A stretch of 19,229 nucleotides of DNA. It comes from Methanomicrobiales archaeon. Lineage in GTDB: Archaea > Halobacteriota > Syntropharchaeia > Alkanophagales > Methanospirareceae. The position numbers and the translations under genes were made by a program. This document shows positions 1 to 8,043 of this stretch, piece after piece; within the stretch, counting starts at the first letter, position 1, and every line of letters starts with the position of its first letter. The notes beneath the pieces were generated by a model. It was given only the letters and a program-made list of their open reading frames with translations, did no database searches and was not told the DNA's origin. The stretch covers positions 1 through 19,229 of the forward strand of contig QEXZ01000011.1 of the NCBI GenBank assembly GCA_003160755.1, in the 5' to 3' direction.

Positions 1-750
1 CGGGGGATTGCGCCGGACGAAGAGCGAGTGATGAACCTGTTCAGGCGTGTTGCATCCATAGAAGGAATAGAGAGGATTGGGGCGAGTCATATAGCCCTTG
101 CCACGGTATACCATAATCCGGGTCTTTTAAAGGCGGTTTCCGAAACGTGCTACTCCATGCTCGACCAGAATTGGCTGGGCGCACAAACGGGGATTGAGAC
201 GGGAAGTACACGACTGATTGCAAAACACATGCGAGGTAAAGCGTTACCATCGCCCGCAGAGAAGTGGCAGGAGATAGTCACACAGGCTTTTGGGATTCTT
301 GATGACAATAACTGGTTTAACGCAGCAACAATGATAAACGGTCTTCCGGGAGAAACCACGGATGATGTGATAAATAGCATAGAACTGGTAGAGGATTTAA
401 AGGGTACTGCGTCGCTTATCGTGCCGATGAATTTCGTTTCGATGCGTGGTTCTGCTTTAGATAGCGACGAATCGTTTACCATGGCGAAGATGACGCCGGA
501 GCACTGGCAGCTTATGGGAGAATGTATAGACCACGATTTGAAGGTTGCACCAGAGCTCTTGAGAGAATACAAGAACACAAAGGACATCAAAAGCAGGTTA
601 CTCAGCGCTGCGGCGAAGCGTATTGCCGGTGCGCTGAAGAAATATGTGAAACAGATGAAGAGGGGTGAGCCGCCGACCGAACGTAGAGAAGTGAGCAAAT
701 GGCTCAATCCTGAGATACCTGACTTAAAAATAACAAATCGCAAAACCTAA
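1..750 (+). CDS. Radical SAM protein, C-terminal part (5' end outside window)
   Basis: The reading frame is open from base 1 to the stop at 748-750 (249 codons), so this is the C-terminal part of a longer gene; the ATG at 31 and GTG at 28 are internal. The fragment contains TGIETGS near window residue 63, then a MRGKALP stretch, and NGLPGET about 50 residues later. This spacing is typical of the second half of the radical SAM barrel in archaeal B12-binding radical SAM proteins. The CxxxCxxC cluster motif and any cobalamin-binding domain would lie upstream and cannot be seen. The C-terminus is basic and helical (two KR-rich stretches), with no further domain that I recognise. The substrate is unknown. 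It could be a methyltransferase or another B12-dependent radical SAM enzyme. A 102-base AT-rich gap separates it from the ATPase gene. Confidence 0.8.
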   Translation, partial: RGIAPDEERVMNLFRRVASIEGIERIGASHIALATVYHNPGLLKAVSETCYSMLDQNWLGAQTGIETGSTRLIAKHMRGKALPSPAEKWQEIVTQAFGILDDNNWFNAATMINGLPGETTDDVINSIELVEDLKGTASLIVPMNFVSMRGSALDSDESFTMAKMTPEHWQLMGECIDHDLKVAPELLREYKNTKDIKSRLLSAAAKRIAGALKKYVKQMKRGEPPTERREVSKWLNPEIPDLKITNRKT

Positions 751-839
751 AATGCAAACAAATTTCAAATCCAATGTTCATGCTTTACCATTTAGTAATT
801 TTAAAGTTTTGTAACTCTTTATGCTTTTTATTTATAGTT

Positions 840-844
840 GGAGG
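840..844 (+). promoter_or_regulatory. Shine-Dalgarno that selects a TTG start
   Basis: GGAGG ends 8 bases before the TTG at 853. No ATG or GTG in the ATPase frame lies nearby; the GTG at 846 is in another frame. The 16S gene of this window ends in CACCTCCT, so the anti-SD is present. This supports TTG as the true start. Confidence 0.6.
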
Positions 845-852
845 AGTGAGCA

Positions 853-3621
853 TTGCAGAAAGAGAAAAGATGGTATCAACTGAGTGTGGAACCGGTTTTT
901 GACGCCTTAGAATCGGGCAGTACAGGACTCAGCTCCAGCGAGTCAAAAGTAAGGCTTGAAGTATATGGATATAACGAGCTGAAGTTCAAGAAGCGAAGCA
1001 CGCTCATCCGGTTTCTGATGCAGTTTCACAGCGCTTTGATCTATATCCTGCTCGCTGCTGCCTTCGTTACCACCATTCTGGATATGCGGATGGATACTGC
1101 GGTTATTCTGGCGGTTGTCTTAGCCAATACGATAATAGGATTCATTCAAGAGGGAAAAGCAGAGAGTTCTGTTGAAGCGCTGGAAAAGATGATGACGCCA
1201 GAGTGCACCGTGCTCAGAGATGGTGAGAAGAATATTATACCTGCACGTGACTTGGTTCCCGGCGACGTGGTTCTATTGGAGGGGGGGAACAAAGTGCCAG
1301 CGGATTTGCGGCTGTTCTACGCAAAGAACATGAGTGCAGATGAAGCAGCGCTCACCGGAGAATCGGTCCCGGTGAAAAAGAACGTTGAACCCATCTCGAA
1401 GCCTGACCTATCACCCGCAGATCAGTGCTGCATGGCTTTCAGTGGTACCTTCATCACACGTGGCTCAGGACAGGGAGTTGTAGTAGGGACCGGCGAGCAG
1501 GCGGAGATAGGTAAAATCGCAAAACTTATGAAAGAGACACGGAAAATCACCACACCTCTGATGCGGAAGATGGCGGATTTTACCCGGTTTTTGGTCATCG
1601 CCATCCTCGCAATTGCGGCTCTTAATTTTATACTGGCGTTATTATTTGGATTTCCGCTCGAATATTCGTTCCTCGCATCGGTGTCTTTAGCGGTTGCAGC
1701 GATACCAGAGGGTCTGCCTGCCATATTGACCATAACCTTAGCCTTTGGTGTAACGGCAATGGTGCGTAAAAATGCGCTAATAAAGCGACTGCCCGCTGCA
1801 GAAACACTTGGCTGCACCACGGTTATCTGCACAGATAAAACGGGAACACTCACCAAAAATCAAATGACCGTATCGCGGATATACTGCGGTGGGAAGGAAT
1901 ACAGTGTGAGTGGCGTTGGATATGAACCTTCGGGGGCATTTATTCTTGATAACAGAGCAATTACCCCAGAAAAAGAGGGTGGAGAGCTGATTGAAACGTT
2001 GAAAGCCGGTTACCTGTGCAGCAACGCTTCCCTCGCTGAGAATAAGGACGAGGGAGGGTACAGCATAGTAGGAGACCCCACGGAAGGCGCTTTGGTGGTC
2101 TCCGCAAGCAAAGCAGGGATTACCGAGCACCTTCCCAGACTCGATGAGATACCTTTTTTGGCTGAGCAGCAGTGTATGGCAACTCTGCACGAAGGTGCGA
2201 ATAAGAATGAAAATGTGGTTTATGTGAAAGGTTCGCCAGAGCGGGTTCTGAGGATGTGCCAAAACCAGTTGGTCAATGGAAGTACAGCACCTCTACGCAG
2301 TGAGGAGATAATGGCAGAAGCGGATGAGATGGCAGGAGAAGCTTTGAGAGTCCTGGGTATGGCGTATAAACTCGTGCCGAATGGAGAAAGAGCGCTCAAT
2401 TCTGATGATTTGAAAGGGCTGACTTTTCTTGGACTTCAGGGGATGATAGACCCGCCCAGAGAAGAAGCGATAGAAGCAGTCCAGAAATGCAAACGTGCTG
2501 GAATAAAGGTGGTGATGATTACCGGCGACCATGCGCAGACGGCAAAAGCTATTGCATATCGGTTAGGAATTGGCGAGGGTGAAGACAGGGTGATAACCGG
2601 GGAAGAGCTGTCAAGAATGAGCGATGACAAGCTGTACGAAGTTGTGGATACCGTTTCGGTGTATGCCCGGGCTGCCCCGGAACATAAGTTCAGAATAATC
2701 AAACAGTTGCGTAGAAGGGGGCATATTATTGCCGCTACTGGCGATGGAGTAAACGATGCACCTGCGTTAAAGGCTGCGGACATTGGAATTGCTATGGGGA
2801 TAACCGGAACTGAAGTGAGCAAAGAAGCCGCGGATATGATTCTAACGGATGATAACTTCGCCAGCATCGTGTCCGCGGTAGAGGAAGGCAGACACGTCTT
2901 TGATAACATCAAGAAGGTCATTCTTTATACGCTTCCCACGAATGGTGGACAAACCATGCTGGTATTGGGAGCAATACTGCTGGCGCCATTTATATTCCTT
3001 TTCAATCCACACAGAGGGGGTTGCCTTCCGATCGAGCCGGTGCAAATCCTGTATATAAATTTGCTTGATGCCGTTGCTCTCGCACTGACGCTCATCAAAG
3101 AGCCGAAGGAAAAAGGGTTACTCGATAGACCACCTCGCAACCCTAAAGAGCGGATAACTGATAGCCCCTTCTTCAAGAAAGTTGGATTGGTGTCTGTGGT
3201 AATGGCAGTTGCAGGATTCTTGATGTTTTACTACTTCGGGGAGCCAGCCATTTCCGGTTCCGTAGCGGACCCCGAGTTACTACTGGCGCAGGCGCGAACT
3301 GCGGCGTTCACCACTGTTATGCTGGTTCACATCTGCTATATCTTCACCGCGAGGTCAATAACGGAGTCGGCATTCAAGTTCAGCCCGTTCTCAAATAAAT
3401 GGGTGCTTATCGGCGTTGCTATAACGCTCGGGCTGCAGCTTACAATAATCTATGCCCTTCCATCTATAGGCGTTAATCCGTTTAGAACCGCACCCTTACC
3501 CGCAGAGTGGTGGATACCGATGATTTTAGTCTCGCTCCCGATGTTCTTCATAATCGAGTTCGAGAAGTTCCTGACGAAGCGTTTTTATAACCACAAGATT
3601 ATTCATTCAGGAAATCGCTAA
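853..3621 (+). CDS. P-type cation-transporting ATPase (P2-like, Ca2+-ATPase-related)
   Basis: A 922-residue membrane pump that uses ATP to move cations. All family landmarks are present: N-terminal cation ATPase domain (about 5-75), actuator TGES at 168-171, phosphorylation motif DKTGT with Asp328, nucleotide-binding KGSP at 459-462, TGD at 557-559 and hinge GDGVND at 630-635. About ten membrane helices are expected. M4 has the PEGL motif (285-288; Glu286) of Ca2+-type pumps. M5 reads NGGQ (697-700) where SERCA has NVGE. M6 reads NLLDA (736-740) where SERCA has NLVTD. Thus the positions of SERCA Glu771, Thr799 and Asp800 appear as Gln, Asp and Ala. The ion may therefore not be Ca2+. The start is TTG with a good SD. 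The 3' end overlaps the convergent gene by 23 bases. The class is certain; the ion is not. Confidence 0.93.
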   Translation: MQKEKRWYQLSVEPVFDALESGSTGLSSSESKVRLEVYGYNELKFKKRSTLIRFLMQFHSALIYILLAAAFVTTILDMRMDTAVILAVVLANTIIGFIQEGKAESSVEALEKMMTPECTVLRDGEKNIIPARDLVPGDVVLLEGGNKVPADLRLFYAKNMSADEAALTGESVPVKKNVEPISKPDLSPADQCCMAFSGTFITRGSGQGVVVGTGEQAEIGKIAKLMKETRKITTPLMRKMADFTRFLVIAILAIAALNFILALLFGFPLEYSFLASVSLAVAAIPEGLPAILTITLAFGVTAMVRKNALIKRLPAAETLGCTTVICTDKTGTLTKNQMTVSRIYCGGKEYSVSGVGYEPSGAFILDNRAITPEKEGGELIETLKAGYLCSNASLAENKDEGGYSIVGDPTEGALVVSASKAGITEHLPRLDEIPFLAEQQCMATLHEGANKNENVVYVKGSPERVLRMCQNQLVNGSTAPLRSEEIMAEADEMAGEALRVLGMAYKLVPNGERALNSDDLKGLTFLGLQGMIDPPREEAIEAVQKCKRAGIKVVMITGDHAQTAKAIAYRLGIGEGEDRVITGEELSRMSDDKLYEVVDTVSVYARAAPEHKFRIIKQLRRRGHIIAATGDGVNDAPALKAADIGIAMGITGTEVSKEAADMILTDDNFASIVSAVEEGRHVFDNIKKVILYTLPTNGGQTMLVLGAILLAPFIFLFNPHRGGCLPIEPVQILYINLLDAVALALTLIKEPKEKGLLDRPPRNPKERITDSPFFKKVGLVSVVMAVAGFLMFYYFGEPAISGSVADPELLLAQARTAAFTTVMLVHICYIFTARSITESAFKFSPFSNKWVLIGVAITLGLQLTIIYALPSIGVNPFRTAPLPAEWWIPMILVSLPMFFIIEFEKFLTKRFYNHKIIHSGNR

Positions 3622-4198
3622 AGAAACGTTCTTTTGGCATTCTCTTGAGGTAAATGTCACCTAAAACACCGATGATGGTTCCGCCAGCTAAATCGGATAT
3701 CAAATCATACATCGTATCTCCGAGACCAGGTTGCAGTTGTGTTCCAAGAAATTGGTCGGATACGAATTCCGTGATTTCCCAAAGCGACCCTATTGCCATT
3801 GTGAAGATTATAATGAAAAATACAATCATGGGTCTGTTCAGTTTAATCTCGGTATATCGGTCTATGATAACGGCAGCGACAAATCCGAGGACTGCTATGG
3901 TCATAGAAGAGACAAGATGTGCTACCTTATCGTAGAAAGGATAAAAAAGGTAATACCATCCTTGCACGTTTCCACTCACAGAAAGGTAAAGAGAAAGAAC
4001 GATGAGAAAATTCAATTCCCATGGCAAAGTTACATGAAACTTTCGTTTTAACATCAAGGGTGTCAAAGTCAGAATAAGGGCGAATAATCCCCATATAGCC
4101 CAGAAGTAATCCCTGGTATAAACGCTATAAACGGCATAAACAACGATAAGCATCTGCATTAGATATGCGAGATAGATTCCGATTTTTTCTCTTAACAT
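3599..4198 (-). CDS. Six-helix membrane protein resembling the YjdF/DUF2238 family
   Basis: A 199-residue, strongly hydrophobic protein with about six membrane segments (roughly 8-27, 33-49, 61-77, 94-113, 123-143, 163-183). Conserved-looking polar residues sit in or near the membrane: YDKVAH (89-94), WEITEF (140-145) and GDTMYDLISDLAGG (160-173). This order of D-H, then WE..E, then a D...D...GG helix resembles the bacterial YjdF/DUF2238 and VanZ-like membrane families. I assign it by pattern, without an alignment. Function is unknown. It is convergent with the P-type ATPase, and the two coding regions overlap by 23 bases. Upstream it faces the EMC3-like gene across a repeat-bearing spacer. 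Confidence 0.7.
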   Translation of the reverse strand: MLREKIGIYLAYLMQMLIVVYAVYSVYTRDYFWAIWGLFALILTLTPLMLKRKFHVTLPWELNFLIVLSLYLSVSGNVQGWYYLFYPFYDKVAHLVSSMTIAVLGFVAAVIIDRYTEIKLNRPMIVFFIIIFTMAIGSLWEITEFVSDQFLGTQLQPGLGDTMYDLISDLAGGTIIGVLGDIYLKRMPKERFFSDFLNE

Positions 4199-4212
4199 GT
4201 TAACCTGTTATT

Positions 4213-4398
4213 ATATAGAGTCGTTCGAAAATTATTAACCACAAGATCACACAGATTTCCACGAGAGAACAATAGTAACAATCCTGTTTCAGGGTTCTAT
4301 TTGTGTTTTTATCCCTTATTAACACCTATTTCTTGTGTTAATCTCGTGAAATCTCGTGGTTCATTATTTACTATTTATTATTTGAATGACTATTATGT
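4213..4398. repeat. Dispersed inverted-repeat element, copy A
   Basis: The left arm (4237-4266) starts AACCACAAGATCACACAG, and the right arm (4332-4361) is its imperfect reverse complement, ending CTCGTGGTT. Outside these, GTCGTTC (4221-4227) on the left is mirrored by GAATGAC (4384-4390) on the right, so the inverted repeat extends outwards. Each arm is itself built of short CACRAGATT-type units. The left flank ATAGAGTC is shared with copy B, and AAAATTATTAACCACA with copy C. It fills most of the 291-base spacer between two divergent genes. No ORF or transposase is present. Confidence 0.75.
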
Positions 4399-4422
4399 AA
4401 GCTATGCTTTATCAGTTGCGAA

Positions 4423-4430
4423 TTTATAAT
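4423..4430 (+). promoter_or_regulatory. Possible TATA box for the EMC3-CBS cluster
   Basis: TTTATAAT lies 60 bases upstream of the ATG at 4490, in AT-rich DNA just after repeat copy A. The same octamer occurs upstream of mch at 19050. A start site about 25 bases downstream would give a leader of about 35-40 nt. This is a pattern match only. Confidence 0.35.
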
Positions 4431-4489
4431 TACACTAAACCTTATTTTATTTTCTTTATGAGTAACTTATATCCAAAGGGAAGGGAAAC

Positions 4490-5158
4490 ATGGTGAAGAA
4501 AGAAAAAGAGATGGAACGAAAGAAAGAGCATGTGAAAAAGCTTGTAGAAGGGGCGGCTATGGGTTTAGGTTTTTTCGTTATGTTTGGTTCACTAGCATAT
4601 CGCGAAGAGTTAGGCGCCGTTATGGACGTCGTTCTTGGCCCTCTTGCTGACATTATGGGGCGCGATAATTTTTTAATCACCGTTCTCGTCCTGTCGGTTG
4701 TTACCGGCATCTATACTTCGATAGTACAGAAATACACGATGAACTGGGAGCTGATGGCGAAGTCAAAGGAGTTCTCAAAACAGATAAAGGAGCTTAATAA
4801 GGAATACATGGCAGTGAAAAAGGAGGATAACAAGCATAAGATAAAGAAAATAGAAAAGAAGAGGGCGGAAGTGATGCGAAAGCAAACACAATTTTCCGGT
4901 GAGATGATGAAGCAGCAAATGAAGCCCATGATTTACATTATGGTTATTACGCTTCCTATATTCTTCTGGATGTGGGAATATGCAAGTGCAAACCTATCTG
5001 GAATCGGGGTGATATTCCCGTTGATAGGGGAGAAGCAACTTTTGGACTTTTTTATAACGCGTATGCGAATGCCTTACTGGTTGCTCTGGTATATCGCATG
5101 TTCGATACCCATGACGCAGGTGATAAGAAAAACGCTGGGCATAAGGAGCGGGGTGTAG
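4490..5158 (+). CDS. EMC3/TMCO1 (DUF106) family membrane insertase-like protein
   Basis: A 222-residue protein with the architecture of archaeal DUF106 proteins, the archaeal members of the Oxa1/YidC/EMC3/TMCO1/GET1 superfamily thought to help insert membrane proteins. After a basic N-terminus there is a hydrophobic segment (about 21-36), a second one (60-80), then a long charged coiled coil (about 88-140, rich in K and E). A third helix with KPMIYIM..LPIFFWMWEY (145-164) and a fourth (196-213, PYWLLWYIACSIPMTQ) follow. The segment after the coiled coil is the most family-like part. The ATG has only a weak purine-rich SD. The first CBS gene begins 2 bases after the stop, so co-transcription is likely. 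In many archaea this family sits near secY or adk; here its partners are CBS proteins. Confidence 0.85.
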   Translation: MVKKEKEMERKKEHVKKLVEGAAMGLGFFVMFGSLAYREELGAVMDVVLGPLADIMGRDNFLITVLVLSVVTGIYTSIVQKYTMNWELMAKSKEFSKQIKELNKEYMAVKKEDNKHKIKKIEKKRAEVMRKQTQFSGEMMKQQMKPMIYIMVITLPIFFWMWEYASANLSGIGVIFPLIGEKQLLDFFITRMRMPYWLLWYIACSIPMTQVIRKTLGIRSGV

Positions 5159-5160
5159 AA

Positions 5161-5625
5161 ATGAAAAAGAAAGTAGAAGAGATTATGACAAAAGAGGTGA
5201 TTACGGCAAAGGAGAACGATTCATTACTGGACGTTGCGACTGTATTAAAAGAGAATAAAATAGCAGGAGTTCCAGTTCTCAATGAGCGAGAGGAAGTAGT
5301 TGGAGTGATCAGTGAAGCGGATGTTTTAAAGCTCCTGGAGAATTTCCACTGGTACACTTCTATCTTTACGGCTCATGACCTTATGAATATATTTGGCGAG
5401 AACTTACACGAGGTACAGCAAGACATCGAAAAAGCGAGCAAGATGAAAGTGAAGGACGTGATGTCAAAGAAACCCGAAACTGTACCGCCCGATACGTTAA
5501 TTGACGATGCAGCACAGATTATGCACTCAACGGGGTTTAATAGATTACCCGTTGTGGATGAAAATGATAAGTTGGTTGGAATAGTTGCCAGAGCAGACAT
5601 AATCGCATCACTGTATGAATCATAA
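5161..5625 (+). CDS. Two-CBS-domain protein (first of a tandem pair)
   Basis: A 154-residue soluble protein made of a CBS pair: CBS1 about 5-65 (IMTKEVITAKEND ... AGVPVLNE ... VVGVISEADVLKLL) and CBS2 about 95-152 (VKDVMSKKPETVPPD ... RLPVVDENDKLVGIVARADII). CBS pairs bind adenosine nucleotides or related ligands and usually act as sensors. There is no attached catalytic domain. A linker of about 30 residues between the domains contains an aromatic NFHWYTSIF stretch. The frame stays open upstream to 4972, but that part lies inside the EMC3-like gene. ATG 5161 follows that gene's stop by 2 bases, and SD-like AGGAG at 5143-5147 and GGGGTG at 5150-5155 precede it. The target is unknown. Confidence 0.9.
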   Translation: MKKKVEEIMTKEVITAKENDSLLDVATVLKENKIAGVPVLNEREEVVGVISEADVLKLLENFHWYTSIFTAHDLMNIFGENLHEVQQDIEKASKMKVKDVMSKKPETVPPDTLIDDAAQIMHSTGFNRLPVVDENDKLVGIVARADIIASLYES

Positions 5626-5641
5626 TATGGAGAAGAGGGCA

Positions 5642-6124
5642 ATGCAGACAAAAACAAACATTAAAGTTAAAGAACTGATGACAACGGAGGTTATAGCATT
5701 CAAGCCCGGCGATAAGATTCCTCACGTAGTTAAGGCGTTTAGAACGAATAGGATCAGCGGGGCGCCGGTGATTGATGACCAAAGAAAGGTAATCGGTATA
5801 ATCAGTGAAGCAGACATCATGAAATTGACTGCGACAGTTCCCTTCCCTAATATAGACCCACTTAATCCTTTCCCGGTGTTCTCTCTATCCAGCTACATGA
5901 AGAAGGTAAAGAAAATCCCGGATGAAATCGAAACGCTGTTTGAAGGATATGTGAAGGACGTGATGACAAAAAACCCGGTAACAATTTCACCTGACAACTC
6001 TATTTCTGATGCTGCTCGGCTAATGCATAAGAACGATTTTAAGAGGATTCCCGTGGTAGATGACGAAGGTAAATTGGTAGGGGTAATAGCAAGAGGAGAT
6101 GTTATTGGTGTTTTTGCAAAATAG
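5642..6124 (+). CDS. Two-CBS-domain protein (second of a tandem pair)
   Basis: A 160-residue paralogue of the preceding gene with the same layout. CBS1 is about 9-70 (VKELMTTEVIAFKPGD ... SGAPVIDD ... VIGIISEADIMKLT), then a linker of about 45 residues rich in P and F, then CBS2 about 103-160 (VKDVMTKNPVTISPD ... RIPVVDDEGKLVGVIARGDVI). I chose ATG 5642 because GGAG at 5629-5632 lies at good spacing. ATG 5627 and ATG 5615 are also in frame, and 5615 would overlap the upstream stop. The two genes look like a local duplication and may form a hetero-assembly, which is inference. The stop codon lies at the left edge of repeat copy B. Confidence 0.9.
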   Translation: MQTKTNIKVKELMTTEVIAFKPGDKIPHVVKAFRTNRISGAPVIDDQRKVIGIISEADIMKLTATVPFPNIDPLNPFPVFSLSSYMKKVKKIPDEIETLFEGYVKDVMTKNPVTISPDNSISDAARLMHKNDFKRIPVVDDEGKLVGVIARGDVIGVFAK

Positions 6125-6280
6125 AGTCATTCCAAAAAGTAACTAACCACAAGATTACACAGATTTCCACGAGATTGTTTATTAATTTACCAAAGAAAAC
6201 TTTTTTTTTGCTTTTTCTTTTAGCACAGGTTTTTTTTAAAAGAAAAAGTGTTGTGTTAATCTTGTGAAATCTCGTGGTTT
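6121..6280. repeat. Dispersed inverted-repeat element, copy B
   Basis: The left arm at 6145-6176 (AACCACAAGATTACACAG...) and the right arm at 6251-6279 (ending CTCGTGGTT) are imperfect reverse complements. The left flank starts ATAGAGTCATTC, as in copy A, and overlaps the stop codon of the second CBS gene. A second hairpin is nested inside (6211-6248). The element fills the space between two convergent genes. Confidence 0.75.
6201..6248. terminator. T-run plus 12-bp hairpin between convergent genes
   Basis: Nine T (6201-6209) are followed by CTTTTTCTTTTA (6211-6222) and its perfect complement TAAAAGAAAAAG (6237-6248), with another T run (6230-6237) in the loop. T-rich tracts on both strands fit a bidirectional terminator for the CBS cluster and the M50 gene. 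Inferred from sequence only. Confidence 0.5.
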
Positions 6281-6292
6281 TTTACCTTTGTT

Positions 6293-7942
6293 TTACAGGA
6301 GATAAGGACCGACTAACGTGAAAATGATGGCTGAGGCGACAAAAAGTGCGATTGCTGCGGTAATTGCCTTTACAATTCTTTCTTTCTTTCCTTCATCCTT
6401 TATGCCTCTTCTCAGCACGGAATTCACCATCTCCCGGAACACGTAGCCGCCGTCAAGAGGAACAGCCGGCAGGCAGTTGAACAGACCGACGTAAAAATTT
6501 ATCCAGCCTGTCCAGAACAGCGCATCGGCGATGAAAAAAACACCTATGCCCATAAACGATACCGCACCTGCGGGTTCATATAAATGCGATAGAAGCGGAT
6601 TAAAGCTGCTGAATCCCATGGGGAAAGGTAAAAAAGGCAACATTGTCAGCCATAACCAGCCCTTTGTTGAAAGGGACGTAAGAGAAGAAGGAATGCCACG
6701 CAGGTATTCCAGGTACCCTTTTGTAGGAAACTCACCTACACACATTCCTAAAGGATTATTTTGAGCAAGGAAAACGCCCAATAAGCCTTTATCGTTATCC
6801 TCTGATTCTCCTAACTCCACCAGAAAGTTTTTTTCTTTTGTTCGTATTTCTACCTGTTGCCCGGGCACCGTGTCATTCATAAAATCCTGAAAATCAACAT
6901 ATCCACTTATGTCCATATCGTCCATTTTTATTATGCTCATTCCTGCTTCTATGCCCGCGTTATCGGCAGGAAAGCCTTCTATAACTTTTACTACCCTCAC
7001 TCCTTCGCTTTCGTAACCCCCCTCTACTATAACTTCTGCTTCCTTACCCCTTTTATTCAGCACACCGAAATTAATCCCTTTCCTTTCTTCTATTGCTTTG
7101 TTCATCGCCTCTACGGACCCATTCGTGACCGTTGACCCGTCAACCCGTGTGATGAACATCCCGGATTCCAGTCCTGCTTTCTCCGCGGTGCTACCGGCTA
7201 CAACGTCGTGAACAAAAAGCGCCTTATCGCTAACGGGCTGAATAGCGAACAATAGTGAAAAGAAAAGCGCAAATGCAATCAAGGCAACAACGAAATTGCT
7301 CGTCACACCAGCAGAAAGTATGCGGGTTCTTTCGCGTGCAGTTGCTACTTTCTTCTTCCTTTCTTGCTCTTGCTCGGGCTCTCTGTCTTTAACTGTCCTT
7401 TCCCCGTTTTCTTTTTCACCAAATAGCTGTTCGCTGTCCGGCTCGGCGAATGCTCCTATCGGTATTAACGCAACTAAAAGCCCCATGGACTTCACTTTTA
7501 TTTTCTCTACGGTGCTCAGAACCGCGTGAGAAAGCTCATGCACTACTAAGGCAACGACAAAACCAAGCCATGCACACAGAGGTATGAACTCATTCAATCC
7601 GGGTATGAGTAGCAAGTTCCTCGGTGCGTGTAAGTCCGTTGGCTCGGGCTGAACCATAAACGTTGCATATGCGCCAAGTAATACGAGAACGAACATGAAA
7701 GTCATAGCTATAAACACTAAAACGGTGCCAATGTCGGCGTAAGTCCTCCAAAATGTTTTCCTCCGTGCTCCTTGTGACAATATCTCCAATAATTTCTGCC
7801 CCCTTGTCGTCCTTATCATTAGAATAGGACCATAAGCGGTGACATTATATCGCTGCAAAATGCCTCTTCTGTTTAGAACCGACACAATAAACCAGTAAAT
7901 CAAGAATACGTACAGTGCCAGCGTTAGATAGTGCGAATCCAT
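6293..7942 (-). CDS. M50 family (site-2 protease type) membrane metalloprotease with two PDZ domains
   Basis: A 549-residue intramembrane zinc protease. The zinc-binding HELSH (135-139) lies in a membrane helix, and the third ligand motif NCLPAVPLDGG (489-499; Asp497) lies near the C-terminus. The N-terminus has a membrane helix (about 5-22), then helices at about 70-95 and 120-140. A charged linker (about 171-206, with a KDREPEQEQERKKK run) precedes the AGVTSNF helix. Two PDZ-like modules follow (about 243-310 and 315-385; both have the AG(L/I)E.GM pattern). C-terminal helices carry the Asp motif. Site-2 proteases cut membrane-bound regulators or signal-peptide remnants; the substrate here is unknown. 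The start at 7942 has GAGG a few bases upstream on the minus strand. TATATAAA at 7957-7964 seems too close to the ATG to be its TATA box unless the transcript starts inside the gene. Confidence 0.93.
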   Translation of the reverse strand: MDSHYLTLALYVFLIYWFIVSVLNRRGILQRYNVTAYGPILMIRTTRGQKLLEILSQGARRKTFWRTYADIGTVLVFIAMTFMFVLVLLGAYATFMVQPEPTDLHAPRNLLLIPGLNEFIPLCAWLGFVVALVVHELSHAVLSTVEKIKVKSMGLLVALIPIGAFAEPDSEQLFGEKENGERTVKDREPEQEQERKKKVATARERTRILSAGVTSNFVVALIAFALFFSLLFAIQPVSDKALFVHDVVAGSTAEKAGLESGMFITRVDGSTVTNGSVEAMNKAIEERKGINFGVLNKRGKEAEVIVEGGYESEGVRVVKVIEGFPADNAGIEAGMSIIKMDDMDISGYVDFQDFMNDTVPGQQVEIRTKEKNFLVELGESEDNDKGLLGVFLAQNNPLGMCVGEFPTKGYLEYLRGIPSSLTSLSTKGWLWLTMLPFLPFPMGFSSFNPLLSHLYEPAGAVSFMGIGVFFIADALFWTGWINFYVGLFNCLPAVPLDGGYVFREMVNSVLRRGIKDEGKKERIVKAITAAIALFVASAIIFTLVGPYLL

Positions 7943-7982
7943 TTTTGTCCTCGTTGTATATAAATGAAGTGTAACTTCCTTC

Positions 7983-8011
7983 TATTTAAGACACTGATTT
8001 ACGCAGATTTG
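7983..8011. repeat. One-armed fragment of the dispersed repeat (copy D)
   Basis: TTTAAGACACTGATTTACGCAGATT-type sequence closely matches the reverse complement of the right arm of copy C (18946-18980, which ends GTGTCTTAA). No opposite arm is seen in this 128-base spacer between the divergent M50 and tiaS genes. Confidence 0.6.
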
Positions 8012-8043
8012 TTTTTGAACATTTCTTTTCACTTTCTTTTAGT

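Noticed and set aside
150..743. 197-residue minus-strand frame
   Set aside because: Antisense shadow of the radical SAM gene; no SD and serine-rich composition.
4972..5160. N-terminal extension of the first CBS protein
   Set aside because: The extension lies entirely inside the EMC3-like gene and has no CBS-like sequence; ATG 5161 right after that gene's stop is the natural start.
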